Positions 47,314-62,047 of a DNA stretch of 64,000 bases are shown piece after piece (the first letter of the stretch is position 1; each line of letters begins with the position of its first letter). The stretch spans positions 21,657,237-21,721,236 of the forward strand of contig NC_079372.1 of assembly GCF_021018895.1 (NCBI RefSeq). The letters run 5' to 3'. The position numbers and the translations under genes are program-made. Origin of the DNA: Seriola aureovittata. Lineage: Eukaryota; Chordata; Actinopteri; Carangiformes; Carangidae. Below the pieces are notes generated by a model that was given only the letters and a program-made list of their open reading frames with translations, searched no databases and was not told the DNA's origin.

Positions 47314-48148
47314 GACATACTGTATTATGTTGAAGCTGTCCAGTGTAAAGGGACATAACGCACTGCATGAGCACACCCCCTAAAAAAAACAACAACAAAA
47401 AAAGAAGAAGAAGAAAAAGAAGAAGAAAGAGAAGAAAATCACAGCAAACACCCATTTGACGACGGGTGCAACGCTCGTGACATCACAGTCCACCGTCACC
47501 TCGTCGAGCTCCGCCTCTACATTCCATGTGACATACATTCCAGACGACTGCATCACATTCCAGACTGGGTGAGAGCGCCCTCCTGTATCCCATGTTGCAC
47601 TAGGTGTGGGTGAACCGCTGACTTCATGTTGCCTCGGAGCGTGACTGCAATGCAATGCAAATCTGGACCCCCCCCTCTTTCCCTCTCCCTCTCTCTCCCC
47701 ACCCCCACTCCTGCCCCCTCAGTTATCCCCTGTTAGCTTCCCTTCACCACCAGAGAAAGTTGAGGGCAGACAATATGCAACAGACTGCCATATCAACGCC
47801 TGTTCCCAGCCGTAGGGTTAGAAACACTGTCTAACAGGGACGGTAACACATGCAAACACAGCGAGAGAACATGTCTGTCCTGCTAGTTCTGTGTCAGGAT
47901 GTGCGCAGGGCTCTCTGGGAACACCCTTTCCTGTACAGAACTCTGTCTTGAATGCTCATCATCATCGTCACCACCCTGACCTGACCTGTCGGAGAGGGCA
48001 GGTGGTGACATTGTATTGGTCTGTCTGTTTTGAAGCATGCATTTGGTATCATTAATGTCACTCTTTATGTGTTGGTAAATCATTTAGGCTACTGTCACTA
48101 CTGTGTGCTATGATCTCTCCACATCTGCTGTCTCTCTCTTTCTCACAT

Positions 48149-48151
<3 letters not shown>

Positions 48152-48182
<31 letters not shown>
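48152..48182. repeat. (CA)n microsatellite
   Basis: About 15 CA units, with more CA-rich sequence at 48265-48330. Confidence 0.9.
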
Positions 48183-48186
<4 letters not shown>

Positions 48187-48570
48187 ACATCCTGTTCAAG
48201 TCTAACCTATTCTATTTCAGCACCTCTTAGCACAGCTCTCTCAACGCTTTCTGCGGTAAACACAGAAACACACAGACACACACACACGCACACACACACA
48301 CAGACAAACACTGACACACACTGACACACAACAACAGGGGGATAATCTACAGTGGTGTAAATTTGACTGTCCAGTTCCAGCCATCTCTGTCCATCCGTCC
48401 AGCCACGTTACATCATGATGTTGTGAGACAGTTTCACAGAAGGCAAAACACAATGTGAAAAAGAATATATTATATTTATCAAAATTATAAATTGTACAAC
48501 TGCACCACTACTGTACAGATCGCCCAAATGTGCACATGTGCATCTTTGATTTACAGGTACTATGTTCCTG

Positions 48571-48598
48571 TTTTTTTTTTTTTTTTTTTTTTTTTTTG
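48571..48598. repeat. Poly-T tract
   Basis: About 28 consecutive T bases. Confidence 0.9.
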
Positions 48599-48664
48599 AT
48601 GTTTCTTTCTTTTAATCCTATTTCTTTTTGTAAAGAGAGGAACAACAAAATGGAAGCGCTTGTA

Positions 48665-48666
<2 letters not shown>

Positions 48667-48710
<44 letters not shown>

Positions 48711-48711
48711 G
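48667..48711. repeat. (TTA)n microsatellite
   Basis: About 15 perfect TAT units. Confidence 0.95.
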
Positions 48712-49430
48712 ATTTTCTCCACCGGTGCTCCCACTGATGGAAAACGACAGTTGCACATTCTCCTGAGCATATTCTGAGGGCTGTGTTTTCTGTCCATTGA
48801 ACAGCCCCTGAAGTGTGCAGAGGTGTGGAGATGCTTAAGAGTCTCTTAAGACCAGAGACACCACTCTGTAAATAGAGAATAGGAGATACAGACGTACCTC
48901 ATTATGATCTAAAGGACTGGACAAAGTGGGGACCCAGGGAGGATGGAGAACTGGAGGGTGATGCAGAGCTAGAGACTGCAGAAGTGCAATGCCCCCCATG
49001 CATTGTTTAGGCTGCTCTTTTAGATCTGCTACAAGTATTTACTGCCATGTTACAACGGGAGGAAACTAAGGTTTTACATTAATCATTATACATACTGTTG
49101 TAAATATTGTGTGTGGAATGGTCCCCCTTCTTGCACAATGCAGTGCTGTTCTGCAGACAGAAAATGCAGCCTTAACTGTGCTGAAATGAAAAAAGACCAA
49201 AAAAAGTAAAAAAGAAAACATAAAAAAACATAAAGACTATTGAATATATTAAAGAGTTACCTGCCTGTTATTTAAGCGAATAAATATCTATATATGAGAA
49301 AGAACACACCTGTATACTGTAGACTAAATCTGTATGGAAATCTAAGAGAATTTAATGGGAATTAAGTCCAACACCTTTTGTCTGTATGAAAGAAAAAATA
49401 CATCAAAGTATTCTACAATAATAACTTTGA

Positions 49431-50394
49431 CAAAGTCTGTGTGGTCCTGTGTTGTTTGTTCACAATGATGTAAGACTGTACCTGCATGTTAAACCTCTGA
49501 AAGAGTGACACGTTGCCTGGGTAACTGAAATTTTCATTCAATCTGACCATATCACTACTGTAACTGTAACCTCAGACTGACCCTGTAGACTGCACAGTAG
49601 CCTCTTCATGCAAATGTGAGTTTGTTCATCCATCAGGATGACATATTTTATAGTAAAAAAAAAAACAAAACTGCACAATAAAAGGCATGTTGTGATGAAA
49701 GTGCAGGGTCAAATGCACAGGGGTAATTAATAAAATTAAAAAAGGCTGCACTGGACTTAGTGGTGCCACTTCCAGGCCATGGTGCTGTAGCAGCAACTAC
49801 TGCAGATGTGGTCTGGGGTAGTTTGGCTTCTCTCAATTCTTTCTGACTTTCCTACTCTGTCTGGAGCAGTCAGCCCTAAACTACCACTGAAGATGTAAAT
49901 ATTAAATATAATAATTTCCTAAAACTGATGGTCACTGTAAATTTTTAAAAACAATTTTTACTCAAACAGGAGGAAATTGTGAAACTGTTGAGGACAGTTT
50001 TCAGTCAAGGATTTGGTGCACTAGTGAAGAGCAGGATAGTATGTGTGAGGTCAAAAATAAACTACAGTGTGTGTGTGTTCAGTGGTGTTTCTCCCCCCCT
50101 CCAGCTTAAAATACAAACACCCTATTCTGCGCTAACTGTAACTTTTTATTAAAGAAGTTATAACTTTTAAAAAACAAATAAATAATAAATACCAATTATA
50201 TTGAAAAAATACCAAAATAAAGTAACAGGAATAGAAAGAGTCTCTGTCACTCTACGTACACAAATAACACAGAAAATAAAATTACTAAACTGCACAAATC
50301 CTACATCCAAAAAATAAGATTAAAAGGAGAATCTAATTATTACACTATTACTACTACTGTAGACTTCAAACAAGACATACACATTCTTACTTAC
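49431..50394. other. Gap between gene and satellite, nothing recognised
   Basis: AT-rich non-coding DNA with one AATAAA at 49677-49682. No gene, RNA or clear repeat was seen. Confidence 0.6.
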
Positions 50395-53300
50395 TTACTG
50401 TACTAAAACGTTTTTATGACATTTTATGCCATTAAAACAGCATGAAATGTTGTAAAAAATATCATTGTATACTAATTTATAAAACGTCATAAAAAAGTCA
50501 TAATTTAGTAAGTTATAAAACTTCATAGGAAAGTCATAGTATAGTAAGACATTAAACATCATAAAAATGATTTTTTTTGTCATCATAATATAGTAAGACA
50601 TGAAAAAGTAATAGTATAGTAAGGCATATAAATACATTAAGAATCCATATTATAATAAGGCATGAAAAGATATTAAAATGTCATATTATAGTAAGGCCAT
50701 ATAAAGTCATAAAAAAGCCATATCATAATTATGCATGAAACGTCATAGTAAAATAAGGCATAAAACGTCATAGTATACTATGGCATAATATTGTCTGAAC
50801 GCGTCAAAGTATAATATGGCATAAAAATGTATAGAAAGTCATAAAAACGTTGTCGCATAGTATGTCATAAAAGTATCAAAAAATATCATAGTATAGTATG
50901 AAACAAAACGTCAAAAAATGTCATCCTATAGTATGACATAAAATTTAAAAAAAACTTCATAGTATAGTATAAATTAAAATTATAATGTATTGTAAGGTAT
51001 GACATTTTTTGAAAATTGTCAAAAAACGTCATAGTATAGTATGACAAAATTTTCAAAAAACGTCATTGTATAGTATTGTATAAAATTTTCAGAAAACATC
51101 ATAGTATAGTATGGCATAAAAATGGCATAAAACGTCAAAGTGTAGTAAGGCATGAAACTGTCAAAAAATCGCCATAGTATAGTATGGCATAAAAATGTCA
51201 AAAAAACATGATAGAATAGTATTGCATAAAATCTTTAAAAAAACGTCATAGTATAGTATGGCATGAAATTGTCAAAAAAAACGTCATTGTATAGTACGGC
51301 ATAAAACGTCAAAAAACGTCATAGTATAGTATGGCATAAAATCTTTAAAAAAACATCATAGTATAGTATGGCATGAAATTGTCAAAAAACGTCATTGTAT
51401 AGTATGGCATAAAACGTCAAAAAACGTCATAGTATATAGTATGGCATAAAATCTTTAAAAAAACGTCGTAGTATAGTTTGGCATGAAAATATCAAACAAC
51501 GTCATATTATATTAAGGCATCAAACACCACAGTATAGTTAGACATCAAAATGTCATAGTATAGTAAAGCATGAAATTGTCAAAAAAAAACGTCATAGTAT
51601 AGTATGGCATAAAAATGTCAAAAAACGTCATAGTATAGTATGGCATAAAATTTTCAAAAATACGTCACAGTATAGTATGGCATAAAATTTTCAAAAAAAC
51701 GTCACAGTATAGTATGGCATAAAACGTCAAAAAACATCATAGTATATTAAGGCATAAAACACCACAGTATAGTAAAGCATAAAATTTTCAAAAAAACGTC
51801 ATAGTATAGTATGGCATGAAAATATCCAAAAAACATCATAGTATATTAAGGCATCAAACACCACAGTATAGTATAGTGTAAAATCTTTAAAAAACGTCAT
51901 AGTATAGTATGGCATAAAATCTTTAAAAAAACGTCATAGTATAGTATGGCATGAAAATATCAAACAACGTCATATTATATTAAGGCATCAAACACCACAG
52001 TATAGTGAGACATCAAAATGTCATAGTATAATAAAGCATGAAAATGTCAAAAAACGTCATAGTATAGTATGGCATAAAAATGTCAAAAAACGTCACAGTA
52101 TAGTATGTCATGAAAATATCAAAAAAACGTCATAGTATAGTATGTCATGAAAATATCAAAAAAACGTCATAGTATAGTACGGCATAAAACGTCAAAAAAC
52201 GTCATAGTATAGTACGGCATAAAACGTCAAAAAACGTCATAGTATAGTATGGCATAAAATGTCATAAAACGTCATAGTATAATATGGGATAAAATTGTCA
52301 AAAAACATCATAGTATATTAAGGCATAAAACACCACAGTATAGTATAGTGTAAAATTGTCAAAAAACGTCATATTATAGTATGGATTAAAACGTCATAGT
52401 ATAGTATGGCATGAAAATATCAAAAAACACCATAGTACAGTAAGATATAAAACACCACAGTATAGTAAAGCATGAAATTGTCCAAAAAAACGTCATAGTA
52501 TAGTATGGATTAAAACGTCAAAAAACGTCATAGTATAGTATGGCATAAAATTTTCAAAAAAACGTCACAGTATAGTATGGCATAAAATTTTCAAAAAAAC
52601 GTCACAGTATAGTATGGCATAAAACGTCAAAAAACATCATAGTATATTAAGGCATAAAACACCACAGTATAGTAAAGCATAAAATTTTCAAAAAAACGTC
52701 ATAGTATAATATGGCATAAAATTGTCAAAAAACATCATAGTATAGTATGGCATGAAAATATCCAAAAAACATCATAGTATATTAAGGCATCAAACACCAC
52801 AGTATAGTATAGTGTAAAATCTTTAAAAAACGTCATAGTATAGTATGGCATAAAATCTTTAAAAAAACGTCATAGTATAGTATGGCATAAAAATGTCACA
52901 AAACGTCATAGTATAATATGGCATAAAATTGTCAAAAAACGTCATAGTATAGAATGGCATAACATTTACAAAAAAACGTCATTGTATAGTATGGCATAAA
53001 ATTGTCAAAAAACGTCATTGTATAGTACGGCATAAAACGTCAAAAAACGTCATAGTATAGTATGGCATAAAATTGTCAAAAAACATCATAGTATATTAAG
53101 GCATAAAACACCACAGTATAGTATAGTGTAAAATCTTCAAAAAACGTCATAGTATAGTATGGATTAAAACGTCATAGTATAGTATGGCATGAAAATATCA
53201 AAAAACACCATAGTACAGTAAGATATAAAACACCACAGTATAGTAAAGCATAAAATTTTCAAAAAAACGTCATAGTATAGTATGGCATAAAAATGTCAAA

Positions 53301-53664
53301 AAACATCATAGTATAGTAAGGCATAAAACGTCAAAAAACATCATAGTATAGTATGGATTAAAACGTCAAAAAACGTCATAGTATAATATGGCATAAAAAT
53401 GTCAAAAAACGTCATAGTATAGTAAGGCATAAAACGTCAAAAAACATCATAGTATATAAGGCATAAAACACCACAGTATAGTGAGACATCAAAATGTCAT
53501 AGTATAATAAAGCATAAAAATGTCAAAAAACTTCATAGTATAGTATGGCATAAAATTGTCAAAAAACATCATAGTATAGTATGGCATGAAAATATCCAAA
53601 AAACATCATAGTATATTAAGGCATCAAACACCACAGTATAGTATAGTTTAAAATTGTCAAAAAA

Positions 53665-53815
53665 ACGTGTCGTGGAGTTACAATTTCCCTTCAGAAAGGC
53701 CCCAGGCCAGCTTTGAACCCACAACCCTCTGATTGGGAGGTAAACGCTCTAACCACTGACCCACAGAGAAAACTCATTATTTTGCTCTTGTATGTGAAAA
53801 AAAAAGTCATGATAT
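53665..53815 (-). mobile_element. tRNA-like SINE head inside the satellite, copy 1
   Basis: On the minus strand, 'gtcagtggttagagcg' (D-arm/A-box-like), 'cctcccaatcagagg' (anticodon-arm-like) and 'tgtgggttcaaagc' (B-box-like) occur in tRNA order and spacing, followed by 'ggggcctttctg', a typical SINE head-to-body junction. The fold is imperfect, so this is not called a tRNA gene. Confidence 0.6.
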
Positions 53816-56628
53816 AGCAAAAAATGAAAATGTCAAAAAACGTCATAGTATAGTATGGCATAAAAATGTCGAAAAATGTCATAGTATAGTATGGCATAAA
53901 AATGTCAAAAAACGTCATAGTATAGTATGGTATAAAAGACCACAAGGCATAAAACGTCAAAAAACGTCATAGTATAGTATGGATTAAAATTGTCAAAAAA
54001 TGTCATCGCATAGTATGTCATAAAATTATCAAAAAATGTCATAGTATAGTATGGCATAACATTTTTGAAAAAAAAACGTCATAGTATAGTATAGTATAAA
54101 ACACCACAGTATAATGAAGCATGAAATTGTCAAAAAAACATTGTAATATATTAAGGCATAAAGCACCACAGTATAATAAAGCATGAAATTGTCAAAAAAG
54201 AACGTCATAGTATAGTATGGCATAAAAATGTCAAAAAACGTCATAGTATAGTATGGCATAAAATTGTCAAAAAAACGTCATAGTATAGAATGGCATAACA
54301 TTTACAAAAAAACGTCATAATATATTAAGGCATACAACACCACAGTATAGTGAAGCGTAAAATTTTCAAAAAAACGTCATAGTATAGTAGAGCGTAAAAT
54401 TTTTGAAAAAACGTCATAGTATAGTATGGCATAAAATTTTCAAAAAAACGTCATAGTATAGTATGGCATAAAATTGTCAAAAAACGTCATTGTATGGGAT
54501 GGCATAAAACATCACAAAACGTCATAGTATATTAAGGCATACAACACCACAGTATAGTAAAGCGTAAAATTTTCAAAAAAACGTCATAGTATAGTATGGC
54601 ATAAAATTTTCAAAAAAACGTCATAGTATAGTATGGCATAAAATTGTCAAAAAACGTCATAGTATAGAATGGCATAACATTTACAAAAAAACGTCATTGT
54701 ATAGTATGGCATAAAAATGTCAAAAAACGTCATAGTATAGTATGGCATAAAAATGTCAAAAAACGTCATAGTATAGTATGGCATAAAATTGTCAAAAAAC
54801 ATCATAGTATATTAAGGCATAAAACACCACAGTATAGTATAGTGTAAAATTGTCAAAAAACGTCATTGTATAGTATGGATTAAAACGTCATAGTATAGTA
54901 TGGCATGAAAATATCAAAAAACACCATAGTACAGTAAGATATAAAACACCACAGTATAGTAAAGCATGAAATTGTCAAAAAAAACGTCATGGTATAGTAT
55001 GGATTAAAACGTCAAAAAACGTCATAGTATAATATGGCATAAAAATGTCAAAAAACGTCATAGTATAGTAAGGCATCAAACACCACAGTATAGTGAGACA
55101 TCAAAATGTCATAGTATAGTAAAGCATAAAAATGTCAAAAAACGTCATAGTATAGTATAGTATGGCATAAAATTTTCAAAATAACGTCATAGTATTGTAT
55201 GGCATAAAATTGTCAAAAAACATCATAGTATAGTATGGCATGAAAATATCAAAAACATCATAGTATATTAAGGCATAAAACACCACAGTATAGTAAAGCA
55301 TAAAATTTTCAAAAAAACGTCATAGTATGGCATTAAATTGTCAAAAAACGTCATAGTATAGTATGGCATAAAATTGTCAAAAAATGTCATAGTATAGTAT
55401 GGCATGAAAATATCAAACAACGTCATATTATATTAAGGCATCAAAAGCCACAGTATAGTAAAGCATGAAAATGTCAAAAAACGTCATAGTATAGTGAAGC
55501 ATGAAATTGTCAAAAAAACTTCATAGTATAGTATGGCATAAAAATGTCAAAAAACATCATAGTATAGTATGGCATAAAATTGTCAAAATATGTCATAGTA
55601 TAGTATGGCATGAAAATATCAAACAACGTCATGTTATATTAAGGCATAAAACACCACAGTATAGTAAAGCATAAAAATGTCACAAAACGTCATAGTATAG
55701 TGAAGCATGAAATTGTCAAAAAAAACTTCATAGTATAGTATGGCATAAAAATGTCAAAGAACATCATAGTATAGTATGGCATAAAATTTTCAAAAAAACT
55801 TCATTGTATAGTATGGCATGAAAATATCAAAAACATCATAGTATATTAAGGCATAAAACACCACAGTATAGTAAAACATACAATTTTCAAAAAAACGTCA
55901 TTGTATATTATGGCATAAAATTGTCAAAAAACGTCATTGTATAGTACGGCATAAAACGTCAAAAAAACGTCATAGTATAGTATGGCATAAAATGTCAAAA
56001 AACGTCATAGTATAATATGGCATAAAATTGTCAAAAAACATCATAGTATATTAAGGCATAAAACACCACAGTATAGTATAGTGTAAAATTGTCAAAAAAC
56101 GTCATAGTATAGTATGGCATAAAATTTCAAAAAACACCATATTACAGTAAGATATAAAACACCACAGTATAGTAACGCATGAAATTGTCAAAAAAAAAAC
56201 CATCATAGTATGGATTAAAACGTCAAAAAACGTCATAGTATAATATGGCATAAAAATGTCAAAAAACGTCATAGTATAGTAAGGCATAAAACGTCAAAAA
56301 ACATCATAGTATAGTATGGATTAAAACGTCAAAAAACGTCATAGTATAATATGGCATAAAAATGTCAAAAAACGTCATAGTATAGTAAGGCATAAAACGT
56401 CAAAAAACATCATAGTATATTAAGGCATAAAACACCACAGTATAGTGAGACATCAAAATGTCATAGTATAATAAAGCATAAAAATGTCAAAAAACTTCAT
56501 AGTATAGTATGGCATAAAATTGTCAAAAAACATCATAGTATAGTATGGCATGAAAATATCCAAAAAACATCATAGTATATTAAGGCATCAAACACCACAG
56601 TATAGTATAGTGTAAAATTGTCAAAAAA

Positions 56629-56780
56629 CGTGTCGTGGAGTAATATACAATTTCCCTTCAGAAAGGCCCTAGGCCAGCTTTGAACCCACAACCCCCTGAT
56701 TGGGAGATAAACGCTCTAACCACTGACCCACAGAGAAAGCTCATTATTTTGCTCTTGTATGTGAAAAAAAAAGTCATGAT
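56629..56780 (-). mobile_element. tRNA-like SINE head inside the satellite, copy 2
   Basis: Near-identical to 53665-53815, including the same satellite-junction 'acgtgtcgtggag' on one side and 'aagtcatgatatagc' on the other, so it spread with the array and not by a new insertion. Confidence 0.6.
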
Positions 56781-59700
56781 ATAGCAAGGAATGAAAATGT
56801 CAAAAAACGTCATAGTATAGTATGGCATAAAAATGTCGAAAAATGTCATAGTATAGTATGGCATAAAAATGTCAAAAAACGTCATAGTATAGTATGGTAT
56901 AAAAGACCACAAGGCATAAAAACGTCATAGTATAGTATGGATTAAAATTGTCAAAAAATGTCATAGCATTGTATGTCATAAAATTATCAAAAAATGTCAT
57001 AGTATAGTATGGCATAACATTTTTGAAAAAACGTCATAGTATAGTATAGTATAAAACACCACAGTATAATGAAGCATGAAATTGTCAAAAAACATTGTAA
57101 TATATTAAGGCATAAAGCACCACAGTATAATAAAGCATGAAATTGTCAAAAAAGAACGTCATAGTATAGTATGGCATAAAAATGTCAAAAAACGTCATAG
57201 TATAGTATGGCATAAAATTGTCAAAAAACGTCATTGTATGGGATGGCATAAAACTTCACAAAACGTCATAGTATATTAAGGCATACAACACCACAGTATA
57301 GTAAAGCGTAAAATTTTCAAAAAAACGTCATAGTATAGTATGGCATAAAATTTTCAAAAAATATCATAGTATAGTATGGCATAAAATTGTCAAAAAACGT
57401 CATAGTATAGAATGGCATAACATTTACAAAAAAACGTCATTGTATAGTATGGCATAAAATTGTCAAAAAACGTCATTGTATAGTACGGCATAAAACGTCA
57501 AAAAACGTTATAGTATAGTATGGCATAAAATTTTCAAAAAATATCATAGTATAATATGGCATAAAATTGTCAAAAAACATCATAGTATATTAAGGCATAA
57601 AACACCACAGTATAGTATAGTGTAAAATTGTCAAAAAACGTCATTGTATAGTATGGATTAAAACGTCATAGTATAGTATGGCATGAAAATATCAAAAAAC
57701 ACCATAGTACAGTAAGATATAAAACACCACAGTATAGTAAAGCATGAAAATGTCAAAAAAACGTCATGGTATAGTATGGATTAAAACGTCAAAAAACGTC
57801 ATAGTATAATATGGCATAAAAATGTCAAAAAACGTCATAGTATAGTAAGGCATCAAACACCACAGTATAGTGAGACATCAAAATGTCATAGTATAGTAAA
57901 GCATAAAAATGTCAAAAAACGTCATAGTATAGTAAGGCATAAAATTTTCAAAATAACGTCATAGTATTGTATGGCATAAAATTGTCAAAAAACATCATAG
58001 TATAGTATGGCATGAAAATATCAAAAACATCATAGTATATTAAGGCATAAAACACCACAGTATAGTAAAGCATAAAATTTTCAAAAAAACGTCATAGTAT
58101 AGTATGGCATAAAATTGTCAAAAAACGTCATAGTATAGTATGGCATAAAATTGTCAAAAAATGTCATAGTATAGTATGGCATGAAAATATCAAACAACGT
58201 CATATTATATTAAGGCATCAAAAGCCACAGTATAGCTAGACATCAAAATGTCATAGTATAGTGAAGCATGAAATTGTCAAAAAAAACTTCATAGTATAGT
58301 ATGGCATAAAAATGTCAAAAAACGTCACAGTATAGTAAGGCATAAAATTTTCAAAATAACGTCATAGTATAGTATGGCATAAAATTTTCAAAAAAACGTC
58401 ATAGTATAGTATGGCATAAAAATGTCAAAAAACGTCATAGTATAGTATGGCATAAAAATGTCAAAAAACGTCATAGTATAGTAAGGCATCAAACACCACA
58501 GTATAGTGAGACATCAAAATGTCATAGTATAGTAAAGCATAAAAATGTCAAAAAACGTCATAGTATAGTAAGGCATAAAATTTTCAAAATAACGTCATAG
58601 TATTGTATGGCATAAAATTGTCAAAAAACATCATAGTATAGTATGGCATGAAAATATCAAAAACATCATAGTATATTAAGGCATAAAACACCACAGTATA
58701 GTAAAGCATAAAATTTTCAAAAAAACGTCATAGTATAGTATGGCATAAAATTGTCAAAAAACGTCATAGTATAGTATGGCATAAAATTGTCAAAAAATGT
58801 CATAGTATAGTATGGCATGAAAATATCAAACAACGTCATATCATATTAAGGCATCAAAAGCCACAGTATAGCTAGACATCAAAATGTCATAGTATAGTGA
58901 AGCATGAAATTGTCAAAAAAAACTTCATAGTATAGTATAGTATGGCATAAAAATGTCAAAGAACATCATAGTATAGTATGGCATAAAATTTTAAAAAAAA
59001 CGTCATAGTATAGTATGGCATAAAAATGTCAAAAAACGTCACAGTATAGTATGGCATAAAATTTTCAAAAAAACTTCATTGTATAGTATGGCATGAAAAA
59101 TATCCAAAAAACATCATAGTATATTAAGGCATAAAACACCACAGTATAGTAAAACATACAATTTTCAAAAAAACGTCACAGTATAGTATGGCATAAAATT
59201 TTCAAAAAAACTTCATTGTATAGTATGGCATGAAAATATCAAAAACATCATAGTATATTAAGGCATAAAACACCACAGTATAGTAAAACATACAATTTTC
59301 AAAAAAACGTCATTGTATATTATGGCATAAAATTGTCAAAAAACGTCATTGTATAGTACGGCATAAAACGTCAAAAAATGACATAGTATAGTATGGCATA
59401 AAATGTCAAAAAACGTCATAGTATAATATGGCATAAAATTGTCAAAAAAACGTCATATTATATTAAGGCATAAAACACCACAGTATAGTAAAGCATGAAA
59501 TTGTCAAAAAAAACGTCATAGTATAGTATGGATTAAAACGTCAAAAAACGTCATAGTATAATATGGCATAAAAATGTCAAAAAACGTCATAGTATAGTAA
59601 GGCATAAAACACCACAGTATAGTGAGACATCAAAATGTCATAGTATAGTAAAGCATAAAAATGTCAAAAAATGTCATAGTATAGTATGGCATGAAAATAT

Positions 59701-61901
59701 CAAACAACGTCATATTATATTAAGGCATCAAAAGCCACAGTATAGCTAGACATCAAAATGTCATAGTATAGTGAAGCATGAAATTGTCAAAAAAAACTTC
59801 ATAGTATAGTATGGCATAAAAATGTCAAAGAACATCATAGTATAGTATGGCATAAAATTTTCAAAAAAACGTCATAGTATAGTATGGCATAAAAATGTCA
59901 AAAAACGTCACAGTATAGTATGGCATAAAATTTTCAAAAAAACTTCATTGTATAGTATGGCATGAAAATATCAAAAACATCATAGTATATTAAGGCATAA
60001 AACACCACAGTATAGTAAAACATACAATTTTCAAAAAAACGTCATTGTATATTATGGCATAAAATTGTCAAAAAACGTCATTGTATAGTACGGCATAAAA
60101 CGTCAAAAAAACGTCATAGTATAGTATGCATAAAAATGTCAAAAAACGTCATAGTATAATATGGCATAAAATTGTCAAAAAACATCATATTATATTAAGG
60201 CATAAAACACCACAGTATAGTAAAGCATGAAATTGTCAAAAAAAACGTCATGGTATAGTATGGATTAAAACGTCAAAAAACGTCATAGTATAATATGGCA
60301 TAAAAATGTCAAAAAACGTCATAGTATAGTAAGGCATCAAACACCACAGTATAGTGAGACATCAAAATGTCATAGTATAGTAAAGCATAAAAATGTCAAA
60401 AAACGTCATAGTATAGTAAGGCATAAAATTTTCAAAATAACGTCATAGTATTGTATGGCATAAAATTGTCAAAAAACGTCATAGTATAGTATGGCATGAA
60501 AATATCAAAAACATCATAGTACATTAAGGCATAAAACACCACAGTATAGTAAAGCATAAAATTTTCAAAAAAACGTCATAGTATAGTATGGCATAAAATT
60601 GTCAAAAAACGTCATAGTATAGTATGGCATAAAATTGTCAAAAAATGTCATAGTATAGTATGGCATGAAAATATCAAACAACGTCATATCATATTAAGGC
60701 ATCAAAAGCCACAGTATAGCTAGACATCAAAATGTCATAGTATAGTGAAGCATGAAATTGTCAAAAAAAACTTCATAGTATAGTATGGCATAAAAATGTC
60801 AAAGAACATCATAGTATAGTATGGCATAAAAATATCAAAAAAACGTCATAGTATAGTATGGCATAAAAATGTCAAAAAACGTCACAGTATAGTATGGCAT
60901 AAAATTTTCAAAAAAACTTCATTGTATAGTATGGCATGAAAATATCAAAAACATCATAGTATATTAAGGCATAAAACACCACAGTATAGTAAAACATACA
61001 ATTTTCAAAAAAAACTTCATTGTATAGTATGGCATGAAAATATCAAAAACATCATAGTATATTAAGGCATAAAACACCACAGTATAGTAAAACATACAAT
61101 TTTCAAAAAAACGTCACAGTATAGTATGGCATAAAATTTTCAAAAAAACTTCATTGTATAGTATGGCATGAAAATATCAAAAACATCATAGTATATTAAG
61201 GCATAAAACACCACAGTATAGTAAAACATACAATTTTCAAAAAAACGTCATTGTATATTATGGCATAAAATTGTCAAAAAACGTCATTGTATAGTACGGC
61301 ATAAAACGTCAAAAAATGACATAGTATAGTATGGCATAAAATGTCAAAAAACGTCATAGTATAATATGGCATAAAATTGTCAAAAAACACCATAGTATAT
61401 TAAGGCATAAAACACCACAGTATAGTAAAGCATGAAATTGTCAAAAAAAACGTCATAGTATAGTATGGATTAAAACGTCAAAAAACGTCATAGTATAATA
61501 TGGCATAAAAATGTCAAAAAACGTCATAGTATAGTAAGGCATAAAACACCACAGTATAGTGAGACATCAAAATGTCATAGTATAGTAAAGCATAAAAATG
61601 TCAAAAAACTTCATAGTATAGTATGGCATAAAATTGTCAAAAAAAAAACATTGTATAATATGGCATGAAAATATCAAAAAACGTCATATTATATTAAGGC
61701 ATCAAACACCATAGTATAGTGAGACATCAAAATGTCATAGTATAATAAAGCATAAAAATGTCAAAAAACGTCATAGTATAGTATGGCATAAAATTGTCAA
61801 AAAACATCATAGTATAGTATGGCATGAAGATATCCAAAAAACATCATAGTATATTAAGGCATCAAACACCACAGTATAGTATAGTGTAAAATTGTCAAAA
61901 A

Positions 61902-62047
61902 ACGTGTCGTGGGGTAATATACAATTTCCCTTCAGAAAGGCCCCAGGCCAGCTTTGAACCCACAACCCTCTGATTGGGAGGTGAAAGCTCTATCCACTGA
62001 CCCACAGAGAAAGCTCATTATTTGCTATTGTATGTGAAAAAAAAGTC
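61902..62047 (-). mobile_element. tRNA-like SINE head inside the satellite, copy 3
   Basis: Same module and junctions as copies 1 and 2 with a few substitutions (ggtgaaagctctatcc for ggtaaacgctctaacc). Confidence 0.6.

Larger units (their letters stand above)
44465..49430 (+). other. atp2b3: Probable long 3' UTR
   Basis: No further exon or open frame follows the stop. Candidate poly(A) signals (AATAAA) lie at 44934-44939, 49279-49284 and 49677-49682. The first is followed by A-rich genomic sequence. The later two would give a 4.8-5.2-kb 3' UTR, a length in keeping with PMCA genes. UGUAAAUA Pumilio-type sites at 48867-48874 and 49099-49106 and a UACCUCA let-7-type site at 48895-48901 support the distal end being transcribed. 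The end is not certain. Confidence 0.5.

Noticed and set aside
53690..53765. Functional tRNA gene on the minus strand
   Set aside because: Acceptor stem does not pair, anticodon and T stems have mismatches, and a SINE junction follows. The same holds at 56629, 61902 and 62640.
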